Positions 15,912 to 25,011 are shown, numbered from the stretch's first letter. The stretch is DNA of 39,491 nt from Gammaproteobacteria bacterium (GCA_022826885.1 JAJDUB010000040.1:1-39491); one strand, 5' to 3'. Made by a program: numbers and translations. The notes: a model not told the origin generated them from the sequence alone.

Positions 15912-17762
15912 GTGATAAATATCACCGGCAACAACGTTTATAAGTTCCCTCCGTTCCGGCTCAACCTGGCTGAAGCAACGCTGCACAGGGACGCGGTTGA
16001 ACTGCAGGTGCGGCCAAAAACTTTCTCGGTACTCTCAGTACTGGTTCAAAATCATAATAAACTGGTGACAAAAGACAACCTCATGCTGACCGTCTGGCCC
16101 GATGTCATCGTTGAAGATCAGGCATTGAAAAACTGCATAAGGGAACTGCGGCAAATTCTTGGAGACAACCCGCGCTCAGCCGAGTTTATCCAGACCGTGC
16201 ACGGCCGGGGTTACAGGTTTATTGCACCCGTGTCCGGCGTCGACCTTGACCCTGCGGATAATTTGCAGAATGACGAGCCTGAACGGCAACATATACTTGT
16301 CGATCGGGATGAACCGCTGGCGCAGCTCAATGAATACCTGTCCCGGGCGCTGACGGGAGAACGGCAATTGGTATTCATAAATGGTGAAGCCGGGATTGGG
16401 AAAAGTGCGCTTGCCGATACGTTCTTCAAACAGGTATTGCCCGATCGAGTGATGTTATCAGGCCAGGGGCAGTGCATAGAGCGACGCGGCACGGTAGACG
16501 CCTTCATGCCTTTCATAGATGCGCTTGTCGATGCCTGTAAAACAGCCGGATTCAATGCTTTTTCACTCATTGAGCAGCATGCGCCTAACTGGTACCGGCG
16601 GTTGCCCGGCCAAAAAACACGAACCCGTTCAGGTATGACGGGTTCAGGGCTTGCATACAATGATAATGACGGGATGCTCCTGGAAATGGCGGAAGCACTG
16701 GAAACCATAACCAGGAATTATCCCGTCTTGATTTTGCTCGAAGATGTGCAATGGTGTGACAATGCGACCCTGGAATTACTGGCTTTTTTAGCCCGACGCC
16801 GCAACGCCGCCAGGTTCCTGGTGATTGCGACATATCGAATAGAAGACGTGGTCGGCACGGAGCATCCACTGCCTGCGGTCAAGCAGGAGTTGCTGGTACA
16901 CAAACGCTGCGCGGCGATTAATTTACCTCCCCTGACAATCAATGGAATTCACAGGTTTCTCCTCCGGCGCTTCACCCCGGTGGACTCCGCTTCACTCGAT
17001 TTGCGCCGTCTGGCAGTAAAAATTCATGGTCGGACAGACGGTAATCCACTGTTCATGACGGAATTCCTCCAGCATTTGATTAACAAGAATTATCTTGTCA
17101 TGGAACAAGAAAACTGGCGCTTGAAATATGATCTGGATGTTGCGGTGAATGAAATTCCTGCAGACCTGAAATTGTTTATCGACGTGCTCGTAAACAGGCT
17201 GGATCCCCTGCCGCGTCACATCCTGGAAATCGCCAGCCTGGCCGGCCCGAAGTTTTCTGCGCGTTTGATTACCGGACTGGTCAATTCAGGCATCCTTGAG
17301 ATTGAGGAGATCTGCTCACAACTGGCAGAGCGTGAATTTATGCTGGCATTCGACAATGAGAGAATTCTGGAGGACGGCAGTTCGGTACAGCGCTTCCGCT
17401 TTATTCATAGCGTGCACCAGGAGACGCTCGCAAATAGAATGCCGGCGGCGCACCGGATTCGCACCTTGAGGGCCATAGCAGAACGCATAGAAAACCTGTA
17501 TGCCAATGACACATCGGAAGTCAATGCTGAGCTTGCGAGCCTCTTTGAAAGGGGAAAGATGTATGACAAGGCCATACAATATTTTTTCATGAATGCCTGC
17601 CAACTCAGCGACAGAGGGGCGGAGCGAGAAGCCCGGTCTCAATTTGCCAGGGGCAGTGAATTACTTAACCTGGTACGGGAGTTGAATGTTCAGCGGCGGT
17701 TGGTCGAAAGGCTTCGGGCAACCCGGGAAAAATTGTATGGAAACAAGTCTGCTTTGGCTTGA
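15912..17762 (+). CDS. Winged-helix regulator with AAA/STAND-type ATPase domain
   Basis: A 616-aa one-protein regulator. Residues ~10-105 are an OmpR/PhoB-type winged helix (LQVRPKTFSVLSVLVQNHNKLVTKD ... IRELRQILGD ... TVHGRGYRF). An ATPase follows, with Walker A GEAGIGKS (158-165), Walker B-like ILLEDVQWCD (~275) and a helical C-terminal half as in MalT- or AfsR-like proteins. No membrane segment or receiver domain is visible. The only start fitting the domain is GTG 15912; an in-frame stop lies three codons upstream. It is divergent from the GS-like operon and convergent with the C26 gene, so it probably switches those operons on in response to the amine or an intermediate (inference). Confidence 0.85.
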   Translation: MINITGNNVYKFPPFRLNLAEATLHRDAVELQVRPKTFSVLSVLVQNHNKLVTKDNLMLTVWPDVIVEDQALKNCIRELRQILGDNPRSAEFIQTVHGRGYRFIAPVSGVDLDPADNLQNDEPERQHILVDRDEPLAQLNEYLSRALTGERQLVFINGEAGIGKSALADTFFKQVLPDRVMLSGQGQCIERRGTVDAFMPFIDALVDACKTAGFNAFSLIEQHAPNWYRRLPGQKTRTRSGMTGSGLAYNDNDGMLLEMAEALETITRNYPVLILLEDVQWCDNATLELLAFLARRRNAARFLVIATYRIEDVVGTEHPLPAVKQELLVHKRCAAINLPPLTINGIHRFLLRRFTPVDSASLDLRRLAVKIHGRTDGNPLFMTEFLQHLINKNYLVMEQENWRLKYDLDVAVNEIPADLKLFIDVLVNRLDPLPRHILEIASLAGPKFSARLITGLVNSGILEIEEICSQLAEREFMLAFDNERILEDGSSVQRFRFIHSVHQETLANRMPAAHRIRTLRAIAERIENLYANDTSEVNAELASLFERGKMYDKAIQYFFMNACQLSDRGAEREARSQFARGSELLNLVRELNVQRRLVERLRATREKLYGNKSALA

Positions 17763-17792
17763 TAAAAACCTTTACGGTACGGCCACTGCGGT

Positions 17793-18548
17793 TTAAGCTG
17801 TATTGCAACATTTTGCGGCACTGGCCAGATCATCAAATAATTCTTGGTTGTCCATTGCCGGTAATTTTTCCGGGTGCCATTGCACTCCGATGATATATTT
17901 TCCCGGGTCTTCAGCCTCTATCGCCTCAACAGTGCCGTCGGGCGCACGAGCGACCACTTTGAAACCTTGCGCAAGCCGGGCAAGGCCCTGGTGGTGCGTG
18001 GTGTTCACCAGCCGGGTTCCACAGCCCAAAATTGATGCCAGTCGCGATCCCGGTACGATTTCAACCGAGTGGCGCAGCGCCAGGATATCATCAAGCAGCG
18101 TCGGCCGGGGACCGTGGTCGGCCCTTCCTTCCTGCGTGATTTTCTGATTGAGCGTGCCACCGAATGCAACGTTTATCAGTTGCATGCCCCGGCAGGTGCC
18201 CAATACCGGGATTCCACGTTCAACTGCGGCATTTAACAGCGCTATTTCCCTGCGGTCTGCGTCAGGGTCAACATTCCGGCAAGTGCCTTTATCACTGTCT
18301 CCATAGCAGGCAGGATCTATATCATCGCCCCCGGTGAGCAATAACGCATCGATTCTGGAAACCACATTTCCCTCTGTGCCCGGCCTGACATGCGGCAGCA
18401 TCATCGGAATGGCTTCGGCTGCATGGATTCGATCTACATAAGCCTCATCGATCTGAAATATATTCATACGACTGCCCCACACCTCAACATCCTGGCGCCA
18501 GGCTGCGATGCCGATTACCGGCAGGGTTGACTTCGATCGCGAATTCAT
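17793..18548 (-). CDS. Peptidase C26 gamma-glutamyl amide hydrolase (PuuD-like)
   Basis: A 251-aa class I GATase-fold hydrolase, close in length to PuuD. The triad is Cys119 (GTCRGMQLINVAFGG), His225 and Glu227 (VQWHPEK). LLTGGDDIDP and HHQGL are family hallmarks. Homologues split gamma-glutamyl-GABA or related gamma-glutamyl amides into glutamate and the amine product. I chose ATG 18548, preceded by GGAG; the longer frame to 18791 is inside the neighbouring flavoprotein gene. It is 55 bp behind that gene in the same direction. With the GS-like ligase 3 kb away it completes a ligase/hydrolase pair as in the Puu and Pau polyamine routes. Confidence 0.9.
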   Translation of the reverse strand: MNSRSKSTLPVIGIAAWRQDVEVWGSRMNIFQIDEAYVDRIHAAEAIPMMLPHVRPGTEGNVVSRIDALLLTGGDDIDPACYGDSDKGTCRNVDPDADRREIALLNAAVERGIPVLGTCRGMQLINVAFGGTLNQKITQEGRADHGPRPTLLDDILALRHSVEIVPGSRLASILGCGTRLVNTTHHQGLARLAQGFKVVARAPDGTVEAIEAEDPGKYIIGVQWHPEKLPAMDNQELFDDLASAAKCCNTA

Positions 18549-18603
18549 TACTCCGAAAACAATGCAGCTTATACCAATACTGTTATTCCGGAGGAGCCAG
18601 CTT

Positions 18604-20610
18604 TCACAGCAAGCCGATTGCCTGTCGCGCAGCGCGCTGCCCCTCCGCCATTCCGCCCACGAAGGCTTGCAGGCCGCGCAGTTCGGCATGCGCGAAAAAG
18701 ATCCGCCCATAACCCTCGCGCAACGTATCAGTTGCCGAACGGCTGTTATCCGCCGGATAGAAAAAACCGGGTTTTGGAACTGAATAGGCATGACCCCATC
18801 GGTTAACGGTGATGGCCGCTATGTCGCGTTGTGGTTCGAATCCTCCTTTATCAAATAACACATGCATCTGTTTGATAACACGGTGCTCAATATCCATATA
18901 TGGCGTTGCCAGCAATTGTTGTCGCAATTCAAGGCCCTGTTGCCTGGCCGGCAAGGAACTGTCGATCAATGGCGCGTAAAATGTCAGGACTATGGGTTTA
19001 TCCGGGTGAAAGGGCGCCTTATAGTCACCTACAACAAGCGGTTGCCGGATATTACAATAAAAACCGAATTTTCCGCCAAAGTAAAGAACTGACGTCAAGC
19101 CCATACGCTCCATAAAACGCCAGTTGGTTAACGCTACATTCACTACGACTACCGGTGAATGATCGAATTTATCCAATGCCGTTACCACTGTGGGCGGCGC
19201 GTCGCCCAGAATATGCCTGCTGACCCAGGCGCCGGCGCAAACTATGGCCGTTTTCGAAATGACCTGGTGTAATTCGCCGTTTTTCTCATACACGATCCGC
19301 ACCCTGCTGCCGTTACTGCCCTTCAAGTGCCGCACGTCTATTACAGTGGCCGCCAGGCGCATGCGCATATTGTTGTCTCGATTTTCCAACTCATCAAAAC
19401 GTACTTTGCCTCCCATCATGGAAGCAGGCTTGTTCTCGCCTTCAAACAAGCCAGGCCAGACATAATTCATCAGGTACCTGTATACATAGGTGTTCCCGCC
19501 GGGGAAACAACCCACATTGAAATCACGCATGAACGTGGTCAGGTGTTTGGCAGATACCGGCGCCTTGTATCCACCCGCCTCCGGGGTCTCGGCCGCCCCT
19601 GGCATCATCAGCAATTTCGTCGCCACATAGGCCGAACAGGTGGCAGACCCAAAACCGAGAGCGCTGGCGAGCAGAGGATCGCAAAAACGGGCAACGGCAG
19701 GTGACAGCCCATGGACATCCACCAGCAATTCTTCGTAAGACATCCGGTCCAGCCACCGATCCATGTCTTCCCTGTCATGGTTAAGGGAAAGACTCCAGTT
19801 ATAACGGAGAAAATCGTTCCGGGTTTTTTTATCATAGCCGAGCCCCTGCATCCCGTTCATAAAAGGGTTTCTGACGGGCTCGGGTTGGGGATTATCAGCC
19901 GTCGGGGCCGGGAAATAACCGATACTGTCAGAAACGGTCGCCCACAACGTAAATGCGTAATTCGTAACATCGAACTCCAGCGGTTTATCGGTCCCTTCCA
20001 GTTCAACCCAATCATAGGAAAGCGGCATTCCGATATCGTTAAACTCATCGAACATAAGGTCGTCACCGATTGCCGTCTGCCCCGAATAACGGGGCAGGAT
20101 GACCAGATTTGAACCCTGCGGTCCGAAAACCCGGCGCCCATTTACGTTAAATTCGTTGTGTTTTGCCTCGCCGCCGAAAATCCTGTGATTCTCAAGGACC
20201 AGCATCCTTGTTTCTGGCGCGTCTTTCTTTATGCGATATGCCGCCCCCATGCTGGTCGCGCCGCCACCAATAATGACGACGTCATAATCATCATCGGATG
20301 TATGGGCGTTATTGAACGCAGATTCGTCAAACTGGTTTTCCGCAATTGCGTGGGCACGGGCTACAACATCCCAGGTGTTACCATTTTTTCCCTGATAATC
20401 GCCGATACCACTGGGGCCGTCATAGGTTAAATTCACCGGAGCGGCGGCAGAATATTGAGCTGCCCTGGCCTGTAATAATTGTACCGGCGTTAACCCACCC
20501 AGTAACGCTGTTCCGGCGCCAAGCAGACTCCCTCCAAGAAAATCACGACGCGTAATCTGCATACAAGGCAGATGGTTCTGTTGAATTACTGATTGTCGTT
20601 TTCTGTTCAC
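18604..20610 (-). CDS. Tat-exported FAD amine dehydrogenase (spermidine dehydrogenase-like)
   Basis: A 668-aa flavoprotein. The N-terminus has a Tat signal (TRRDFLGGSLLGAGTALLGG), so it should fold with FAD in the cytoplasm and act in the periplasm. The dinucleotide fold is YDVVIIGGGATSMGAAYRI, followed by VLENHRIFGGEAKHNEFNVNGR, the block I associate with SpdH-type spermidine dehydrogenases. The C-terminal FAD segment is GRIFFAHAELRGLQAFVGGMAEGQRAA. Starts at GTG 20610 or ATG 20562 both keep the Tat motif. It shares a transcription unit with the C26 hydrolase and diverges from a TonB receptor, which fits periplasmic oxidation of an imported amine. Exact substrate unproven. Confidence 0.85.
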   Translation of the reverse strand: MNRKRQSVIQQNHLPCMQITRRDFLGGSLLGAGTALLGGLTPVQLLQARAAQYSAAAPVNLTYDGPSGIGDYQGKNGNTWDVVARAHAIAENQFDESAFNNAHTSDDDYDVVIIGGGATSMGAAYRIKKDAPETRMLVLENHRIFGGEAKHNEFNVNGRRVFGPQGSNLVILPRYSGQTAIGDDLMFDEFNDIGMPLSYDWVELEGTDKPLEFDVTNYAFTLWATVSDSIGYFPAPTADNPQPEPVRNPFMNGMQGLGYDKKTRNDFLRYNWSLSLNHDREDMDRWLDRMSYEELLVDVHGLSPAVARFCDPLLASALGFGSATCSAYVATKLLMMPGAAETPEAGGYKAPVSAKHLTTFMRDFNVGCFPGGNTYVYRYLMNYVWPGLFEGENKPASMMGGKVRFDELENRDNNMRMRLAATVIDVRHLKGSNGSRVRIVYEKNGELHQVISKTAIVCAGAWVSRHILGDAPPTVVTALDKFDHSPVVVVNVALTNWRFMERMGLTSVLYFGGKFGFYCNIRQPLVVGDYKAPFHPDKPIVLTFYAPLIDSSLPARQQGLELRQQLLATPYMDIEHRVIKQMHVLFDKGGFEPQRDIAAITVNRWGHAYSVPKPGFFYPADNSRSATDTLREGYGRIFFAHAELRGLQAFVGGMAEGQRAARQAIGLL

Positions 20611-20920
20611 GGTGTTCTCTTCAACGGGCGAATACTACTTATCATCATTAAAATATCACTGTCAGAAAATACAAAATTCATACAATTTGCCGAGTCGCAA
20701 CAGGCATGAAACCAGCGCAAAGACATCGCGGATTTCGTTACCCGGAAGAGTTGGCAGTATCTGCTGGGAATGACATGGAAAATATTTTGTACCATTTTTG
20801 TACTTTTCGGATTCTTCAGGTGATTTATTTTTTTATATCGTAAAGCAGTAACAATCCCAGAGGCAGACAAGGTGTGATTATTTGTACTGCACACTGGAAT
20901 TTCCATACGGGGATGGTGAT
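20611..20920. promoter_or_regulatory. 310-bp divergent intergenic region with paired TTTTGTAC sites
   Basis: No gene is visible. It must hold the promoters for the flavoprotein unit (minus) and TonB receptor 1 (plus). TTTTGTAC occurs at 20785-20792 and 20796-20803, 11 bp apart, so both sites face the same side of the helix. This suggests a regulator binding site. The region is AT-rich near the receptor, with a TATATC hexamer as a possible -10. Confidence 0.4.
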
Positions 20921-23395
20921 ATGAAGAACTTAACCTTGACCAGGCAACTAGGTGTATTGATCTCTGTTTTCAGCATTTCTGCTGTGCCTGTGAATGCTCA
21001 AATACTTGAAGAAATTGTTGTAACCGCTGAAAAACGGGAAGAAAAACTATCTGACGTCAGTATTTCTGTTACCGCGTTTACAGGAGAGCAGTTAAAACGG
21101 CTTGGTTACAAAACTACGCGGGAGCTGAACGGGCAGATTCCAAACCTGACAATTACCGATTTCGGAGGCGTACCCCAGACTGTGCTGGTAACCATCCGCG
21201 GATTGACACAGGACGATTTTCTCAACCACCAGGAGTCGCCGAATTCAGTCTTTTACGATAACGCCTATAACAGTTTTCTCGGCGGTATCGGAAACCAGTT
21301 ATTTGATATTGACCGCGTAGAAGTTTTACGCGGACCGCAAGGGACCCTGTTCGGAAGAAATGCAACGGGGGGACTCATCCACATTCTCACCGCAGAGCCT
21401 ACGGATGAGTTCGAAGGTTATGGTGAAATAACCGCAGGTTCATATGAGATGGTCCGGTTTGAAGGAGCAATCAGCGGGCCGCTGTCCGATGAACTTTCCG
21501 GGCGGCTTTCAATTGCAACGGAGCATAACGGCGGATTTGTAGAAAACCGGGCCGACACATTGAGTGACGGTACAGTGGCCAGCGATGGCAAGGATGGCGG
21601 TAATATGGAGAACTACAGCCTGCGGTCCAGACTCTTATGGTCTCCCGGAGACGACACCGAGGTATTGATAACAGGAAGGTACTCCAGGGACGATGACGTC
21701 AGGGCTGCAGTATATGACATTGATGCCGCCCTCAATCTTGGCGCATTCGATCCATCCATTGGCGGACCTAATGTAAATCTCCCGAATGTCGGTTCATATC
21801 CACTCAGCCAATCCGATTTCAATTCATACTGTTTAAATGTCTTCGCTGTTTCCGCTGCCGACAGTGAGGATAATTGTACCGGCAATGATGATGACGATGA
21901 TTTTGCCGGTTCTTTCAGTGACAGTTTTTTCAATCGGGAGAGTTACGGAATTACACTTGATATCAATCACTCAACGGGGGATATACAGATAACATCCATT
22001 ACTGATTTCAAGACTATTGAGCAGGATTACCGGGAGGACAGTGATGGGGTCTCCCGTACCGGGCCGGCGCTGGAAGCTGCCAGGCAGGCCTCGATTGACG
22101 GCACTCTCTTCGGTGTTCCAACCCTGCCCCCGGGGGCACCGATAGAAACTGTCATAGTGGCGGATTTTATCGGATCTGCAGATACGGATCAGTTCTCACA
22201 GGAGTTGCGTATTTCAGGTGAAAACGCTTCCCTGCAATGGCAAACAGGCGCTTATTTGCTGTACATCGATGGTGACTACACAAGCGGCTACGCTTCATTG
22301 GAAACATTCGGTGCAGCGAATGAAAATTTCTATAGTCTCGAAACGCTGAGTTATGCATTTTTTGTCGAAGCACAGTATTTTCTAACACAGGAGGTAACTT
22401 TTATCGGAGGTGTTCGCTGGACCAGGGACGAAAAGGAATTCTCATTTATCGGTACGTGCACGAATAATACGACCGGCACTTACACATTTGATTTTTTTGG
22501 ATTGGCAGACCCCTGCGTGGATTTCGGTTTTGTCGTACCTGGAGCAGGTTTCATTCAGGACATCGGTTTCACAAAGGAAACCGCAGGTGATCTGACTGAA
22601 TTGAATGACGATGCATTTTCATTTAAAGCGCAAATTGAATGGCAGCCGAATGATGACTTGTTGTTTTATGGGGGTGTGACCCGCGCAAATAAAGCTGGAA
22701 ATTTCAACGCGGGTATCGCAAACAATATCGTTCCGGCCGTAGTCCCGTTTCAGCAGGAGATTCTTACTTCCTATGAGGCCGGTGTTAAAACGACCTTGCT
22801 GAACGGAACCGTCAGGTTAAGTGCTGCAGGATTTTACTACGATTATGAAGATTACCAGGCAGCAACCTTCACGCCCGATTTTGTAAACCTGATTTCGAAT
22901 GTTGAGGCGGATGTAGTCGGTGGGGAGGTGGAAATATACGCCCAACCATTTGAAAACACGACTTTTGTGTTCGGCGCCTCATACCTCGATGCAGAAGCGG
23001 ACGGTGTGCCAATTCCATTCGGTTCGGGTGAACTGGTTCCTCTCAAACAGGATATGCCGCAAGCGCCGAAATGGTCCGCAAACGGCCTGCTACGTCAGGA
23101 TTGGCCGACGACTTTCGGCAACCTGTTCACACAGATAGACTTCAACTACGTAGACGAAAGGGCTACAAGTACTGCAAATTCGCCAATTGCAACCCTTGAA
23201 AGTTATGTGTTAGCCAATCTTCGCGTAGGTATGAGCACAGCTGATGATAAATGGACAGCTACATTTTTTATTAACAACCTGACTGATGCCACCGCGATAC
23301 AGAAGGCGTTTGATCTTTCATTATTTGGAGGATATCGACAACTGGTTAATGGTACGCCTCGTTGGTATGGAGGCACAATCAGGTATCAATTCTGA
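20921..23395 (+). CDS. TonB-dependent outer-membrane receptor 1
   Basis: An 824-aa receptor. ATG 20921 (preceded by GGGGA) begins a signal peptide ending VNAQ. The mature N-terminus ILEEIVVTAEKREEKLSDVSISVTAF contains the TonB box and start of the plug. The plug motif VEVLRGPQGTLFGRNATGGLIHIL is conserved. The barrel ends GTIRYQF with the terminal Phe used by the Bam machinery. Family resemblance is to iron-complex/OMR-type receptors, but many proteobacterial homologues import organic substrates. Divergence from the amine dehydrogenase suggests it imports that enzyme's substrate. Confidence 0.93.
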   Translation: MKNLTLTRQLGVLISVFSISAVPVNAQILEEIVVTAEKREEKLSDVSISVTAFTGEQLKRLGYKTTRELNGQIPNLTITDFGGVPQTVLVTIRGLTQDDFLNHQESPNSVFYDNAYNSFLGGIGNQLFDIDRVEVLRGPQGTLFGRNATGGLIHILTAEPTDEFEGYGEITAGSYEMVRFEGAISGPLSDELSGRLSIATEHNGGFVENRADTLSDGTVASDGKDGGNMENYSLRSRLLWSPGDDTEVLITGRYSRDDDVRAAVYDIDAALNLGAFDPSIGGPNVNLPNVGSYPLSQSDFNSYCLNVFAVSAADSEDNCTGNDDDDDFAGSFSDSFFNRESYGITLDINHSTGDIQITSITDFKTIEQDYREDSDGVSRTGPALEAARQASIDGTLFGVPTLPPGAPIETVIVADFIGSADTDQFSQELRISGENASLQWQTGAYLLYIDGDYTSGYASLETFGAANENFYSLETLSYAFFVEAQYFLTQEVTFIGGVRWTRDEKEFSFIGTCTNNTTGTYTFDFFGLADPCVDFGFVVPGAGFIQDIGFTKETAGDLTELNDDAFSFKAQIEWQPNDDLLFYGGVTRANKAGNFNAGIANNIVPAVVPFQQEILTSYEAGVKTTLLNGTVRLSAAGFYYDYEDYQAATFTPDFVNLISNVEADVVGGEVEIYAQPFENTTFVFGASYLDAEADGVPIPFGSGELVPLKQDMPQAPKWSANGLLRQDWPTTFGNLFTQIDFNYVDERATSTANSPIATLESYVLANLRVGMSTADDKWTATFFINNLTDATAIQKAFDLSLFGGYRQLVNGTPRWYGGTIRYQF

Positions 23396-23422
23396 CAATA
23401 GCATTCTGGTCAGGCAATAAAA

Positions 23423-23456
23423 GTAACGTAACGATTGACCTCCGTCACTACGTTAC
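23423..23456. terminator. Inverted repeat after TonB receptor 1
   Basis: GTAACGTA (23423-23430) and TACGTTAC (23449-23456) form a perfect 8-bp stem 27 bp past the receptor stop. No T-run follows, so if it is a terminator it is not a classical one. Confidence 0.35.
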
Positions 23457-23474
23457 GAACAGCGCTGGAAAGAA

Positions 23475-23518
23475 TGCCGATGGCCGGATTCGAAAAGATA
23501 ATATAACTTGCTGTTATT
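23475..23518 (-). repeat. Repeat copy R3: tRNA 3'-end core
   Basis: 23475-23494 is identical over 20 bp to the R1 core and in the same orientation: minus-strand TTCGAATCCGGCCATCGGCA. It is followed, as in R1 and R2, by ATAATATAACTT and a TGTTATT stretch; similarity then ends. CCA is missing (ATT instead). It sits about 15.2 kb from R2, between TonB receptor 1 and the next block of genes. Confidence 0.75.
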
Positions 23519-23553
23519 AATAATAAATAGCGAACTGGAAATTTTGAATTAAC

Positions 23554-23625
23554 GAGTCTGTAGACTCACCGTATAAGTAATTATTGTTTTGTTGCTAATT
23601 TCGTTGGGAAAGCCCAGCGAATTTA
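23554..23625. terminator. Palindrome and long hairpin between convergent genes
   Basis: GAGTCT-GT-AGACTC (23554-23567) is a perfect short palindrome. 23598-23625 can fold into a 12-pair hairpin (AATTTCGTTGGG / CCCAGCGAATTT) with one mismatch, one G-T pair and an AAAG loop. They lie between the plus-strand receptor and the minus-strand MFS gene and could serve as a bidirectional terminator. No T-tract follows. Together with 23423-23456 and R3 these are all I see in the 289-bp gap. Confidence 0.4.
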
Positions 23626-23684
23626 TCAGAAATCTAAATAATATCAGTATATTGGATAGATGATCCTACTCCCCTCCAGGAACT

Positions 23685-24926
23685 TCAGAATTCTTTCGGC
23701 CTTTCATAAGCCGGCAGGAGCAAGGTCGTAATAGCCGAGATAATGATGACAATCACGGCTGACACTAATACTTCCCGGTAAGAACCGTACGTCTCATAAG
23801 CCAGCCCGAATGCGTAGGGGCCGAGTGAGGTGCCGATGAGGAATGACGCAAACAGGATGCCGTAGATCTTGCCGAAATTAGCCACCCCGTAGTAACGGCT
23901 GGTGAGAAACGCCAGCATGTCTATCTCCGCGCCCATACTGAGGCCGATGGCAAGCGCGGCCAGAAAAGCCGGCGCGCCGACTGCGCCGGCGGCCAGGACA
24001 CCCACCCCGCAGGCGCTGATCAAAAAACAGATAAACGCGACCCGGGTGGCGCTGAACAGGTCTATCAGGTAACCGACGAAAATACGCGAAACCACGATGG
24101 CTATCCCCAGGGTGGACTGGACCAGTGCCGCATCGCCCGTCGCCATGCCGCGGTCCGTCATCATCGGGACCATATGCGATAACACGCCGTAAAGGCCGAA
24201 AGACAAGAAGCTGAATATCAGGAAAAGTTGCCACAACAGTCGTGATTTAAGTACGGCCGGCAGGTTCACCGTTGTTTTTTCAGCGTGCCCGGTTGCTGCG
24301 GCGTCCTTACCAGGTGAGGCAGCTTTGCCCTGTCCCGGCGGTGCGTCCCGCAGAAAAAACCAGACCAGCGGCAAGGCTACTGCCACCGTGACTAGCGCCA
24401 GACATAAATAACCGGCCCGCCAGCCGTAACCGTCAATGACATACTGCGCCAGTGGAGGCACATAGGCAAAACCCATCCCGCTCCCCCCCATGGCAATCCC
24501 GATTGCCAGTCCCCGCCGACTGTCGAACCAGGTTGTTATGGTGCGCAAATAAGGCAGTGCGTTCGCCCCGGCCCCCAGACAGCCAATCAAAATATAGATA
24601 ACAAGTAATTTCCACAGGGCGTCGGCGAACAGGGCCGGCGCAGCGAGCAAGGCGGCAAAGATCAGGATGGAAGGCAATAACACCCGTCTGCTGCCAAAAC
24701 GATCGACCAATTGACCGATGATGGGGATGCTGAGCGCCAGTGTAATGGTGGAGTAAGTCGCGGCAAGACTGATTTGAGCGCGATCCCAACCGAACTCTTC
24801 CCCCAGCGGCCTGATGAACAGACCAAGGGCGCCGAAGGCAAACTGGCCGGGTCCGGTGGACATGGCGACCGCGGCAATCGCCACGATCCACCAGCCGCGA
24901 TAAGTAACGCGATTTTCCCCCGTCAT
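23685..24926 (-). CDS. MFS transporter (monocarboxylate/oxalate-formate antiporter-like)
   Basis: A 413-aa inner-membrane protein with about 12 hydrophobic segments. RGWWIVAIAAVAMSTGPGQFAFG opens helix 1, and the MFS loop signature after helix 2 reads QLVDRFGSRRVLL. A charged, Pro/Gly/Ala-rich cytoplasmic linker (RDAPPGQGKAASPGKDAAATGHAEK) divides the two halves. The pattern is that of the MCT/OFA group, which moves small organic acids. It is divergent from the PLP enzyme (85-bp gap), so it may export or import a keto acid or amino-acid product of that enzyme (inference). Confidence 0.9.
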   Translation of the reverse strand: MTGENRVTYRGWWIVAIAAVAMSTGPGQFAFGALGLFIRPLGEEFGWDRAQISLAATYSTITLALSIPIIGQLVDRFGSRRVLLPSILIFAALLAAPALFADALWKLLVIYILIGCLGAGANALPYLRTITTWFDSRRGLAIGIAMGGSGMGFAYVPPLAQYVIDGYGWRAGYLCLALVTVAVALPLVWFFLRDAPPGQGKAASPGKDAAATGHAEKTTVNLPAVLKSRLLWQLFLIFSFLSFGLYGVLSHMVPMMTDRGMATGDAALVQSTLGIAIVVSRIFVGYLIDLFSATRVAFICFLISACGVGVLAAGAVGAPAFLAALAIGLSMGAEIDMLAFLTSRYYGVANFGKIYGILFASFLIGTSLGPYAFGLAYETYGSYREVLVSAVIVIIISAITTLLLPAYERPKEF

Positions 24927-25011
24927 CTCATATTCAGCCTGACGATCTTTACCATTGGCCTTATACTGGATAATTAACCAGACTACTCTAACAGGTTATT
25001 CGGAAAAAAAT

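Noticed and set aside
18549..18791. N-terminal extension of the C26 hydrolase
   Set aside because: The sequence is basic and Cys/Arg-rich, lies inside the flavoprotein gene, and a good GGAG precedes ATG 18548.
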